From the NCBI RefSeq assembly GCF_002709775.1, contig NZ_PAQR01000053.1:41485-105484 (forward strand): a stretch of 64,000 nt of DNA. Reading direction: 5' to 3'. The notes beneath the pieces are model-generated. The model did not search any database, was not told the origin of the DNA, and saw only the letters and a program-made list of their open reading frames with translations. The translations under genes were made by a program, and so were the position numbers. The DNA comes from Thalassospira sp. Its GTDB lineage: Bacteria; Pseudomonadota; Alphaproteobacteria; Rhodospirillales; Thalassospiraceae. Below, one piece after another: positions 21,201 through 31,000 of this stretch. Each line of letters starts with the position of its first letter. The stretch's first letter is position 1.

Positions 21201-22264
21201 AGCTTCTTTTGGGTTTCAATGTTCCCTAACGCAGCCATCCACGCAAACAGGCCCCGCAGCTCGTCTCGTACGACTCCGTTTGGAGCGATTATCGCTAAAC
21301 AACGTCGAACTGATAGGCGATTTGAAGAATCTTCAGTTTGATTGACGAGGTGCTTTGCCGCAAGAAATTCAGCTACGATACGATGAACTGGTTCGTGCTC
21401 ATCTTGGGTGTTCCCTAGCTTGAATAGCTGTGAGTCTAGGAGAGCTGTCCATTCTATTGAAAGAACATCTTTAAACTTACCGATGTATGGGTAGTTGTGA
21501 TCATCAATTTTCTCTTTAACAGTCACCCCCGACGCGCCGGATAACAAAAGATGTGCAAAGATATTGCCTGCTTCTTTTACAATTGCTGATGCTTCTGGGC
21601 GTCCTCTTGATGATCTACCGGAGTTAGCTTCAAGTGCTAACTGTCTAGCTGCATCTGAGTAAATTTGCAGTTTGCTCTGGAACTTTCCGTGGTTCTGAAC
21701 AAAAGCATATCCAAATATCTGTAAGAACTGAGGATTCCCCAATAAGGGAGTAAGGTCGAACCGTTGTGTTTCTTCTAAGAAAGCTTCAAAGTTTTCGCCT
21801 TGAAACGCATGCTCAAAAAGCAACTTCTGCTCATCTTGGGTGAATTCAACGATAGATGCTGTTACTGCTTCTCGGCCAAATTGCTCCTCTATGAGCTTGG
21901 TTCGCGAACTCTCCCACTCACTAGATCTACTGGCAAAGATGACTGTTCCAGTTGCCTTGCTTGCTTTGCCAAAAATATCCCAAACGTTTTCCTCGCTTAC
22001 ACGAGCAACTTCATCCATAGCGTCGATAATCAAGTCATTCGCGAGGGATGCTTCAGGGCTGTTTCGGAAAACTGCTGCACGCAGGCTAGAAACCTGCAGT
22101 AATTCAGCTAATCTCTTTAAAAGTTCAGTTTTTCCAGCACCCGGTGGCGCGAGAAGAATAATGAGGTCCGAGCTAGCAAGCAGCTCCTCTTCGGTGAGGA
22201 TGCTCTCTCCGACCCTGATATGTCTGCTGATGTAAAACGGTGGATTTTCCAATTCGTTGCTCAA
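18266..22264 (-). CDS. Large NACHT/STAND-like NTPase with C-terminal PD-(D/E)xK-type nuclease domain; candidate anti-phage defence protein
   Basis: 1332 aa. Walker A LAPPGAGKTELLKRL, NACHT-style Walker B LIIDAMDEV, sensor-like FASRSSEW, PLLGNPQ, HRIVAEFLAAKHL; C-terminal CDIAVASMIDGRRRLLMIEVKGQWHRELFSAASTQLDQRY. Visibly AT-richer than flanks. Confidence 0.8.
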   Translation of the reverse strand: MSNELENPPFYISRHIRVGESILTEEELLASSDLIILLAPPGAGKTELLKRLAELLQVSSLRAAVFRNSPEASLANDLIIDAMDEVARVSEENVWDIFGKASKATGTVIFASRSSEWESSRTKLIEEQFGREAVTASIVEFTQDEQKLLFEHAFQGENFEAFLEETQRFDLTPLLGNPQFLQIFGYAFVQNHGKFQSKLQIYSDAARQLALEANSGRSSRGRPEASAIVKEAGNIFAHLLLSGASGVTVKEKIDDHNYPYIGKFKDVLSIEWTALLDSQLFKLGNTQDEHEPVHRIVAEFLAAKHLVNQTEDSSNRLSVRRCLAIIAPNGVVRDELRGLFAWMAALGNIETQKKLIEIDPYAVLANGDPSQLTPPNKIFLIQQLQRLSEQDPYFRRSDMWRSFNIGQFFTNDTVLALRPLLTDKTVKPHLRTLILELIAGTPVVSDVTNELENLALSPSSNKQERIAAYALLLDCPTYDANHTLSGLISEDTATSLQMAISLITSYGAERFKLDRLLVLLRKISALHSSQRTSLITEKYNFYYFRKFLEEFPVENIEYYLDKLTEDLECTCGKERDFECKCRFGPSKIIGLLLDRYFEARNGPHDPDRLWTWLKKLRFPNRLMPEHSSSVNALASNHSLRQRIHKLAFGEVQTLEEYRDVRFALLIDHHHSGIEIQERDLIELLKYAEENNLYELWKCLWAPHRFYSEHKKYDPVRAFMREQARGNNELQIIWSDLNRRDINHWNENRRTHPNRRKKFERRDRDNKEKIENYLKKNFEFILSGNHFWWLQHFANWEMFGESEISEFVSREVAQEALSNCIPFLSNHVSSLEEMGQHRGHQVAQVLFIACLLLWRNGFPIKDLPKSVLHAARVKLGNSSGLDDTEIDAFETELNHAIFSDDDDNEQFARAFIEPGLKRLEVPNFASWLGSRPFLKTVRKKLSMEWLERFPDMRFDAEYELFKTACKENSQQDICSLISQRLEFYSPKEKREFSSSDHDRRTFWLLNSFFHDDNKVAWEELKSDRDSLLGIAARSERYLADDDDLSPPLSAEKLYAVLDAFFDQWPEVELPSSWGSSSPPGEKAYRYISGIPSRIGRTPPANAIPILDRLIAEERFLKFRNAFLSERAFCLRKLALEHFSPPSPSDIVALLRNQEIASVEDLRALIIENLGDLEQQIREAETDTLENFYEGYEHVNENTARNRLVELLKGRMSALNLAIEIERHMRDSNRCDIAVASMIDGRRRLLMIEVKGQWHRELFSAASTQLDQRYSVHPDAEQQGVYLVLWFGKDVAIADRRRSEIQSSEQLDSEIIKSMPQELKGRIDVFVIDLSRTQ

Positions 22265-22295
22265 GAATTCAGAGGGCCAAGGTCATATGACGTCT

Positions 22296-22301
22296 ATTAT
22301 A
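22296..22301 (-). promoter_or_regulatory. Perfect -10 box (TATAAT) upstream of the NACHT-nuclease gene
   Basis: Minus strand TTATAATAG about 30 bp upstream of the predicted TTG start; -35 is weak. Confidence 0.35.
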
Positions 22302-22420
22302 AGACAACCCTACATCTAATAATATGCAACGTAAAATGGATACCTGTTTAGATGGCATGCATCTTAATTTCTCTTATGTCCACGTCCCTGGAATAGAATT
22401 GGTCGGCTTGTCATGCCCAA

Positions 22421-25400
22421 TCAGATTTGGCTCAATAAATACTCCACCGGATGCTGCGGCTTCACACCTTCATAGCGGTCGACCTGACAACGGCAGGAAT
22501 AGCCGGTCACCAGCATGTTTGCCGCACCGGTCGCATCGACCTTCTTTTTCCAGCTGAGATCATAAAGCTCGCGCGAGGTTTCCTGGTGGCGGGTTTCGTG
22601 GCCATAGACGCCGGCCATGCCGCAGCAGCCGGTTTTTTCGGTGGTGAGCTTTAGGCCAAACGCGTCAAAGATTTTCTGCCATTTGACACCGACATCGGGT
22701 AGGGACGTCTTTTCCGTGCAATGGGGAAACAGGCTTGCCGGGGCATCAGTCGCGCCCATGTTAACGCCGTTATCAATTTTGGGCGGGGTGAGGCGGCCGT
22801 TCTCGATCTCGCCCGCCAGCCATTCATGGAACAGATGCACGCGATAATCCGGGCGGTTTGAAAGGCGCTGGGCGTATTCCTGCCGATAGGTCAGGGTCAC
22901 GCTGGCCTCGATCCCGATCATTGGAATTCCAACTTGCGCGATTTTGCCCAGCACGATGTCATTTTGCCTGGCCTGATAATCAAAGCGTTTGAGGAACCCC
23001 TTCACATGCATCGCCTTGCCATTGGGGCGGTAGGGCGGCACGAAAACGCGGTATCCAAGGCGTTGCAACAGGTCGACATGGGCCAGCATCACGTTGGTGT
23101 CGTAATGCGTGGTAAAGCAATCCTGCACAAGGATCACCGACTTGGCCTTTTCATCCGCCGAAAGCCCATCGAGCTCCGCCTGCTTGAACTTGCCAATGCC
23201 GCGGGTGCGCAGGCCGGATTTAAGGCTCTGGCCGTGCAGTTTCGGCAAATCGGTCAGGCCGATGAAGCGTTTGAAAATCCAGGGCATCGGCGGGATGGAT
23301 TGCAGCGCGTTAAACAGGCCCGGCGCCTTTGCCAGAAGCGGCGCCATGTTTTCAAGTGACGCAATCACATGGTCCTTGATCGGGCGTTTATATCGGGTGT
23401 GGTAGGTCTCAAGGAACCGGGATTTCATTTCCGGGATATCGACCTTGACCGGGCATTGCCCAGCGCACGCCTTGCACGACAGGCAACCGGCCATCGCCTC
23501 ATAGACGTCATGGGAGAAATCGCGGCCATTGATGACGGCCAGGTCCTTGTTCATCGGATCGGTGCCGACGGATAGCTGGCGGATCCATTCGCGGATCATT
23601 CCGGCCCGGCCCTTGGGCGAATGAACGCGCGATCGCGTGACCTTATAGGACGGGCACATGGCATCCATCAGATCCCAGTTAAAGCACGCCCCGTTGCCGT
23701 TACACCGCGTCGCGTTCAGGTATTCATCGCGAAGTGCATCCTCGATCTGGCGGTCAAACTGGCCGCGCATGGGCGCCTCGTCAATCGCCGTGATCGGGGT
23801 GTTTTTGCTATAGGGCGATGCGATCTTGCCGGGGTTAAGTTGCCCTTCGGGATCAAAGGCTTCCTTGATGCGGCGCAGAACATCATAAAGCTCTTCGCCG
23901 AAATAGATCGGCGAGTATTCGCCCCGGAACCCCTTGCCATGCTCGCCCCAGATCAGGCCGTTATAGCGTTTGGTAAGCTCCGCCACCGCGTCCGAAACGC
24001 GCCGGATGCGGGCCTCGTCCTCCTCATCCATCATGTCAAGCAGCGGGCGGACATGCAGGCAGCCGACATCGACATGGCCAAACATGCCGTAATCAAGCCC
24101 CTCGGCATCCAAAAGCGCCCTGAACTCGGCAATAAAATCGGCCAGGTTTTCTGGCGGCACAGCGGTATCTTCGACAAACGGGGTGGCGCGGCGTTTGCCT
24201 TCAAGGTTGCCCAGAAGCCCCACCGATTTGGCCCGGATCGACCAGATGGCGGCGATTTGGCCCGGATCGGTCGCCTGCACAAAGCCGATGGGTGCAAAGT
24301 CTTCAGTCGGGTTGGCATCAAGGTAGGATTTAAGCTCCGCCTGTTTGGAGCTAACCTCGGCCTCGCTCTCGCCAACAAACTCGACGACGTTAAAGCCGCG
24401 TGTGGGGGTATTGCTGTTTTCCGTGCCGAGAAGCTTTCCCAGCATGTGCCAGCTTTCATCCTGCTCGGCCAGTTTCATGACCTTGTCATCGATGCTTTCA
24501 ATCGCCACCGGATCAAACTGCACCAGCGTTTTGACGTGACGCAGCGCTGAATCAAAGCTGTCATAGCGGACCACCGTGACGGCCTTGTGTTTGGGCAGCG
24601 GAATGACGTGGAAGGTAATTTCCTTGACCATGCCAAGGCTGCCCTCGGCCCCGGCGATTAGGAAGGACAGGTTCATGTCGCCGGTGTCAGATACCGCTTC
24701 CTTGAGGTTATAGCCGGTAAGCCCCCGGTTCATTTCCGGGAAGGTCGCTTTGATCTGATCCCGCCGTGGCGCGATTTCGTCATGGACCTTTTTATAAAGC
24801 TGCCCGACCCGGTCCGCGCGCTCCATGGTGTCCTTGGCTTCCGTCGCGCTCATCGCGCGGGTATTGAAATCCGTGCCATCGATCAGAACCGTGGTCATGT
24901 CATGGATGTAATGGCTGGTCTTGCCATAAATCCGCGATCCCTTGCCGGAACTGTCCGATCCGATCATGCCACCCACCGTGGCGCGGCTTGCGGTCGAAAC
25001 GGCTGGCGGGAAGAAATAGCCATGTGGCTTCAGCCAGGCATTGAGCTGATCCAGCACCACACCCGGCTCGACATGCACCAGGCCCTTCTCCGCATCAAAG
25101 CCCAGAATGCGATTGAGGTGCTTGGAGGTATCCAGAATGATGGTGTTGTTCAGCGACTGGCCATTGGTGCCGGTCCCGCCGCCCCGCGGGGTGATTTTGA
25201 CCTCGGAAAACTTCTCCCGCCCCGCCATTTCCATGACGACATTGATGTCATCACGGGTTTTCGGCTGCAGGACTGCGGTCGGCATCACCTGATAAACGCT
25301 GTTATCCGTCGCATGGATCAGGCGTGTCGGGAAATCGGCATGGATTTCACCGCTAAACTTGCCCTCGGCCTCCAGTGTTTTGAGGAACCCCAGCGTCAAA

Positions 25401-25501
25401 CTATCCAGCGACCGATCCGGGGTCAGGGCCGGCAATTTCGAAATCACGCTTTTATTCGAAGCACTCGTAACCGGAATGGCAGCCGGGGCAGAAACGGACA
25501 T
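22421..25501 (-). CDS. ydiJ: FAD-linked oxidase / Fe-S oxidoreductase (YdiJ-like D-2-hydroxyacid dehydrogenase)
   Basis: TPRGGGTGTNGQSLNNTIILDTSKHLNRIL FAD domain, MAGCLSCKACAGQCPVKVDIPEMK Fe-S motif, CCG motif EKTGCCGMAGVYGHE; 1026 aa. Confidence 0.9.
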   Translation of the reverse strand: MSVSAPAAIPVTSASNKSVISKLPALTPDRSLDSLTLGFLKTLEAEGKFSGEIHADFPTRLIHATDNSVYQVMPTAVLQPKTRDDINVVMEMAGREKFSEVKITPRGGGTGTNGQSLNNTIILDTSKHLNRILGFDAEKGLVHVEPGVVLDQLNAWLKPHGYFFPPAVSTASRATVGGMIGSDSSGKGSRIYGKTSHYIHDMTTVLIDGTDFNTRAMSATEAKDTMERADRVGQLYKKVHDEIAPRRDQIKATFPEMNRGLTGYNLKEAVSDTGDMNLSFLIAGAEGSLGMVKEITFHVIPLPKHKAVTVVRYDSFDSALRHVKTLVQFDPVAIESIDDKVMKLAEQDESWHMLGKLLGTENSNTPTRGFNVVEFVGESEAEVSSKQAELKSYLDANPTEDFAPIGFVQATDPGQIAAIWSIRAKSVGLLGNLEGKRRATPFVEDTAVPPENLADFIAEFRALLDAEGLDYGMFGHVDVGCLHVRPLLDMMDEEDEARIRRVSDAVAELTKRYNGLIWGEHGKGFRGEYSPIYFGEELYDVLRRIKEAFDPEGQLNPGKIASPYSKNTPITAIDEAPMRGQFDRQIEDALRDEYLNATRCNGNGACFNWDLMDAMCPSYKVTRSRVHSPKGRAGMIREWIRQLSVGTDPMNKDLAVINGRDFSHDVYEAMAGCLSCKACAGQCPVKVDIPEMKSRFLETYHTRYKRPIKDHVIASLENMAPLLAKAPGLFNALQSIPPMPWIFKRFIGLTDLPKLHGQSLKSGLRTRGIGKFKQAELDGLSADEKAKSVILVQDCFTTHYDTNVMLAHVDLLQRLGYRVFVPPYRPNGKAMHVKGFLKRFDYQARQNDIVLGKIAQVGIPMIGIEASVTLTYRQEYAQRLSNRPDYRVHLFHEWLAGEIENGRLTPPKIDNGVNMGATDAPASLFPHCTEKTSLPDVGVKWQKIFDAFGLKLTTEKTGCCGMAGVYGHETRHQETSRELYDLSWKKKVDATGAANMLVTGYSCRCQVDRYEGVKPQHPVEYLLSQI

Positions 25502-26193
25502 CAGGCTCTCTCAATATTCGTATGATAATATCATATGCCTTAATGGCGGGATCTCCGGTGCGGGCCGGCCCCCGAAATGGCAACGCGCCCATTTGACCTG
25601 ATCGCGATTGAATAGACAAATCGAAAATTCCGAAAGATTATTCAAAATAAGTGAATAATCAAAACGGCAGGCAGAGTGGGCCATTTTGCCCTGATGTCGA
25701 GATCAATTCCGATCCGTGTTTATGTCCTAAATCCCGGTGCGCCAAAGCCGGTATCGGCCTGCAAATGGCACCTTAATTCTTGCATCAGGCGCGGTATAAC
25801 AGCGGCAGGAGCTAGTGGCTCAGTTCTTGCGGGGGGAAAGGGCAGTGCAATCAGGTGCGCGGGCCGAGGTAATTGTCGTGGAAATGGCACGTTCGTTGGA
25901 GCGCGGTAGCTGCTGCAGTACCTAGAATTATTCCATATTCGTGAACGTCGGTCAGAAATTCTTCTTTGGGTTTACTTCCTTGGTTTAGGTGTAGACCTGA
26001 AAGGTATAGTCATCAAAAACCTATGGGTATTCAAGGTTGAACATTTATCAGTTGATTGTGGCTTATCTGTGATAGCCATCACTTTCGGTTTCTGAGTTTT
26101 GTCTTAGCGAAGAAAAATGACGATCAGTCATTTATGTCAGAAAAATCTGATGTAACCATCCAGTTTCTCTATCGGGTGCAGTCGCTAAGTAAG

Positions 26194-28011
26194 ATGAATT
26201 CGAAGGTATCCAAATTTGGTCGTCAGAGCCAGAAGTCACAATCCAAACGTGACCGGGTTGAGTTGTCTGTACGTCGACTATCCGGTCGTTGTTGCATATG
26301 GGCAGGAGTTTTAGTCTTTGCTTGCATGTCTCTGGCTGCAGCACAGGCACAAACACCGTCTCAGCGTGACGAAATCATTCGCCAACAGCAACAATTGCTG
26401 CGACAGGATGAAGAACGTCGAAGAGAGATAGAGCAACAGAGAAAACTGCGCGAACTTACTCCTCCCGAGGAAGACGAAAAAGCGCCAAAAGAAATCGTTC
26501 CTTCGGGTGATCAATGCATTTTGATTGACGAGATCAGACTGGCAGAAAATGACGTTCTGTCCTCTGGGGATATTTCCGAAGTTCTGCGGGTTTTTGAGGG
26601 GCGGTGCCTTACGACGACTGACCTCGAAGAACTTCTTTCTGCCGTGAACGACGCGTTTCGGGAAACAGGATTCATTACGACGCGTGCTTATCTTCAACCT
26701 CAGGAACTTGCCGACCGAGTATTGGAAATAACTGTCGTTGAAGGTCGGGTCGAAGGCATTTCGATGGGAGAGAATACCCTCGAAGATCAGACCCAAATAA
26801 CATTTGCGTTCCCAGTCTCCGATAGAGACCTGCTCAATATTCGCGATATCGAGCAAGGCCTGGACCAAATGAACAGGCTACCGTCAAACGATGCCAAAAT
26901 GGAAGTCAGCCCTGGAACTCAAGCCGGTCTTTCTATCGTAAATGTAACAAATACGGTAACGCGCCCATACCGATTTACGATTGGGCGAGACAATTCGGGA
27001 AGTTCATCAACGGGAAAACTTCAGAACACCGCCGCAGCTAGCGCTGACAACATAATGAGCATCAACGATGCTTGGAGCCTGAATTATAGCAAGACAGCCA
27101 GAGACTTTGGCTCTGCACGACTTAGTGAGAGCCTTTCCGGGGTTTTCTCGATACCTGTTGGCTACTCAACACTTACCTACAGCGGCAGTTACTATCGATA
27201 CAGCACTCTCGTCTCTGGCGATGCTCAAGACTTTATGACATCCGGGTTGAGCACCAGCCACAAGCTGGAATTTTCCAATATCGTTCATCGAGATCAGACC
27301 AGCAAAACGCGGCTGGATTTGTCATTGACCGCAAAACGGTCACGCAACTACATCGAGGACGTTCTGGTCAACACATCGAGCCGTGACCTTGTTGTTGGAA
27401 GAACAGCGATCGCGCACAGCACTCGGCTATTTGGCGGCGTCGGATCAATAGAGCTAGGTTTTGAGAAGGGTCTGAAAATCCTCGGCGCTCTTGAAGATCA
27501 ACCCGGCCAAGAAAGCGACGCACCCAAGGCGCAATTCCGTAAATGGGATATCGACACTAGTTACCGATACCCTTTCCAGATTGGTCAGCATGCATTCTCT
27601 CTAAGCAACTCGACGCATTGGCAATACACCGGTGACACATTATTTGGCACCGAGCGGATTGGGGTTGGCGGACAGTATTCCGTCCGGGGGTTCAGAGACG
27701 ATACGCTTTCCGGGGATATCGGCGGCTATGTCCGAAATGAATTGGTTTGGTCTTCCGCTGCGAACGCCCTTGGCCTACCCGATAGCATTCTCCACAGCAT
27801 TCAGCCTTTTGGTGCATTTGATTGGGGCTGGATAAAACGAGACAACAGTGAAACGCGCGAGAAAGGCACGTTGCGAGGTGTCGCCATTGGTATTCGTGCA
27901 TATGGCGAACATGTCAGCTTGAGTGCCGAGTATGCCCACGGCATGTCATCCCCCGATTTCCTTGAAAAGAACGGCCACGAAATCAATTTTCGCGCCGTAT
28001 TTCATTTGTGA
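26194..28011 (+). CDS. cdiB: TpsB/CdiB outer-membrane transporter (ShlB/FhaC/HecB family)
   Basis: Signal peptide at MNSKVSK (26194), POTRA region (GRCLTTTDLEELLSAVNDAFRETGFITTRAYLQPQELADRVLEITVVEGRVEGI), C-terminal barrel (VGGQYSVRGFRDDTLSGDIGGYVRNEL). Confidence 0.93.
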   Translation: MNSKVSKFGRQSQKSQSKRDRVELSVRRLSGRCCIWAGVLVFACMSLAAAQAQTPSQRDEIIRQQQQLLRQDEERRREIEQQRKLRELTPPEEDEKAPKEIVPSGDQCILIDEIRLAENDVLSSGDISEVLRVFEGRCLTTTDLEELLSAVNDAFRETGFITTRAYLQPQELADRVLEITVVEGRVEGISMGENTLEDQTQITFAFPVSDRDLLNIRDIEQGLDQMNRLPSNDAKMEVSPGTQAGLSIVNVTNTVTRPYRFTIGRDNSGSSSTGKLQNTAAASADNIMSINDAWSLNYSKTARDFGSARLSESLSGVFSIPVGYSTLTYSGSYYRYSTLVSGDAQDFMTSGLSTSHKLEFSNIVHRDQTSKTRLDLSLTAKRSRNYIEDVLVNTSSRDLVVGRTAIAHSTRLFGGVGSIELGFEKGLKILGALEDQPGQESDAPKAQFRKWDIDTSYRYPFQIGQHAFSLSNSTHWQYTGDTLFGTERIGVGGQYSVRGFRDDTLSGDIGGYVRNELVWSSAANALGLPDSILHSIQPFGAFDWGWIKRDNSETREKGTLRGVAIGIRAYGEHVSLSAEYAHGMSSPDFLEKNGHEINFRAVFHL

Positions 28012-31000
28012 GAAGCGCAATGCCCCACAAGACCAGATCTCCTCAAAGCCATCTGTTTTTTTCCACGCTGAAAAAATTTGTTCGCGGTTCATTGGCTGCT
28101 GTTTTGAGCTTCAACCTCGTGGTGTTGCCAACACTTGCAAATGCACAAGCAGTGCCTGATACGAGCCAGCCCGGATCCAATCCAACGTTGGAAACGGCCC
28201 CAAATGGCGTACCGGTCATCAATATTGCGACCCCAAGCAATCAGGGCGTGTCGCATAACCGCTTTACGTCGCTCGATATCCAAAAGCAGGGGATGGTATT
28301 TAACAATTCCAAGAACCTTGGAACTTCCCAGCTTGGTGGTGTGCTCCTCGCAAACCCAAATCTCAAGAATTCCTCAACGGCAAAAATCATTCTAAATGAG
28401 GTGACGGGAACAAATGCCTCTCAACTGAACGGGTTCGCGGAAATCTTCGGGGACCGGGCACAGTTCGTTATCGCAAACCCCAATGGCATTACCTGCAAAG
28501 GTTGCGGGTTCATCAATACCAGCCGAACCAGCCTGACGACCGGCACTCCCGAAATGGAAAATGGTGCGCTCGCCAGAATTGATGTTGATGGTTCGAAGCC
28601 AATCACAATCGAGGGTGACGGCCTCAACGCAGAAGATGCAACCGCGCTACATCTGCTCGCAAGAACGATCAAGCTGAACGCACCGATCAATGCCAAGGAA
28701 CTGAAACTCGTTGCTGGGCGGAACTTGATTGAATATGGCGCCGAGGTTGTTACGAGCAAAGTCGCTGATGGGTCATCGAAACCCGCTCTCGCCATCGATG
28801 CGAGCCATTTCGGTGCAATGTACGCTGATCGTATCAGCGTCCTTGCGAACGAAGACGGCGTCGGCGTCAAGATGCCAGAAAACATGGCCTCCGGCCTTGG
28901 AGATATCAGCATCACCGCGGACGGCAAAATTGCAGTCACCAATGCCGCAGCCGCAAAAAATTTCTCGGCGACGTCGTCAAACTCTGATGTCGAGGTCAAC
29001 GGCACGGTGTCTGGTGGCAAGGATGTAAATCTCGAAGCCCAACAAATTTCAAACACGGGAAAAATAGTTGCTGGGCTTGATGCGAACGGAACGCTTCAAT
29101 CTTCTGGAACAGCGTCGCTGATAGCGCAAACGGCGATCACCAATTCAGGAAAGCTCATCGGCGCCGGCAAAGTGGTTGTTAAAAGCAACGCGGGCTCGGT
29201 CGCAAACACTGGTGGTGCGACGATAAGCTCAAACGGCACGGTAGAAGTGTCGGCAGCAAATGATGTCAACAACAGTGGCAATATCGTCGGCGAAGGTGAC
29301 GTCGAGATTTCTGCAAACAACATCACGAATGATAACGGACTTATCAATTCGAAAGCAGACCTGTCGTTTACTGCTGCAACTCTGACAAACCAAAATACCC
29401 AATCAGCCGGCAAGGGTTTGCAGTCAAGTGACAAGATCGACATTACCGCCGATCAAGTCGTCAATAGCTCCGGGCAAATTTCAGCAACAAACTTGGTGAA
29501 AGTCGCTGGCAAAACGGCTGGTCAAGAATTGACGATTACCGGCGGGAAGGTCGACAGCAACGGCAATGTGGACATAACTGCCGATGCAGTCGACACCAGC
29601 GCAGCAATAACCACGCAAGGCAACGCGTCGATTACGGCTCAAACGGGGAACTTGACGCAAACCGGTACAATCAAGGCAGGTGACAAAGTTGTTCTGAGAG
29701 CCCAATCCGGCATCATTGAAAACGGCGGAACCACTGTTTCGGTTAACAAAACAAGTTTGACCGCAAAAGAGATCAACAACACCGCATCCGGCACGATCAA
29801 AAGCGGTGGAAATGCAACAGTTCTAGCGTCAGATCAGTTCACTAATGCCGGACAGGTTTCATCCCAGACAGATCTAAGCGTTCAGTCCAGCATACTTGAA
29901 AACGACAAAGGTGCATTGCTGGCAATTGGCAATATCGACCTTTTGGGCAGTAACAACACGCCAGCCACGCGCATAGCAAACAGGTCTGGTGTCATTGAAA
30001 CGCTGAATGGCGACATTTCGATTACGGCATCCGAATTCATTAATGAACGGAAAGATTTTAGCGTAACCCGTCAGCAAACATATTCAAGGAACGAAGGCAC
30101 TATCATTTCAATTGGCGAGGTTGCCGGCGGGGTCAGCACTCAGTATCTCGAGTACAATGAGACAGGCGTTCTATTCTTCCGACATCCTGATGACCCGTCT
30201 TGGCTTCTTTATTACGATTATGGCCCGATCCTCGTACGCCAGTATCAGGATGTCGCGAGTAGCTCGAACGCGGCCGCTTACCTATCGTCCGGCGGCAACC
30301 TGACGGTCAACGCAGATACAATTCGCAACGCCTATAGTCACATCTCTGCGGATGGCGACATATCGATGACTGGCGACACATTGTCAAATGTGGGTCAGAT
30401 TCTTACAAAGCAAACAACTGTTTACAAAGGTGGTGGGTACTATAACCGCTGCCAGTCAAACAAAGGCTGCCAATGGCTTCTTAACGGTGCTGGCGAAAGT
30501 CAGATCAGCAGTGTCGAGTATGACACTGTTGATGCAACCATCCAGGCTGGTGGGCAATTCCAGGGCGATTTCACCGGCCAAGTTGACAATGAGACGATTT
30601 TGGGTGCAGTCAGCGATGGAGATCGAATTTCGGCGAATTCGGTTCAGGCTGATATTACAGAAGTGCCTCCGCAAACCAGTATCTCTCTTGTTGATTTCTT
30701 CGATGAGCTTCCTGCCAAGGATGCTCTGACACAACTTGCTCCCTCAAACACCAAGGCCGTGTTTGAGTCCCGGGCGGAATTCAGCAATCCCTCTGTGGTG
30801 CTTGGCGGGGACTATTTCCTCAGCCGTGTTGACCTTGATCTAGAAGACGTCCCGGAACGTTTTGCCTTTGACCAAGCGCTTGAAGAGCGACTTGTCCAAA
30901 ACGCAATCCGCATCGAAACCGGGCAACGGTGGCTGGACCCGTCGGTTCAGGATGCATCCCTGCAGCTCAAACAACTCGTTGACGGTGGTATTGCAGCCCA

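Noticed and set aside
17713-22420. Integrative element or prophage around the NACHT-nuclease gene
   Set aside because: No integrase, transposase, tRNA target or flanking direct repeats seen; only composition and a gene scar support foreign origin
23621-24550. 309-aa plus-strand ORF
   Set aside because: Antisense to ydiJ; shadow ORF
25755-25790. Sigma54-like TGGCAC...TTGC upstream of cdiB
   Set aside because: Spacing between the two elements is 8 rather than 5 nt, so the consensus is not met
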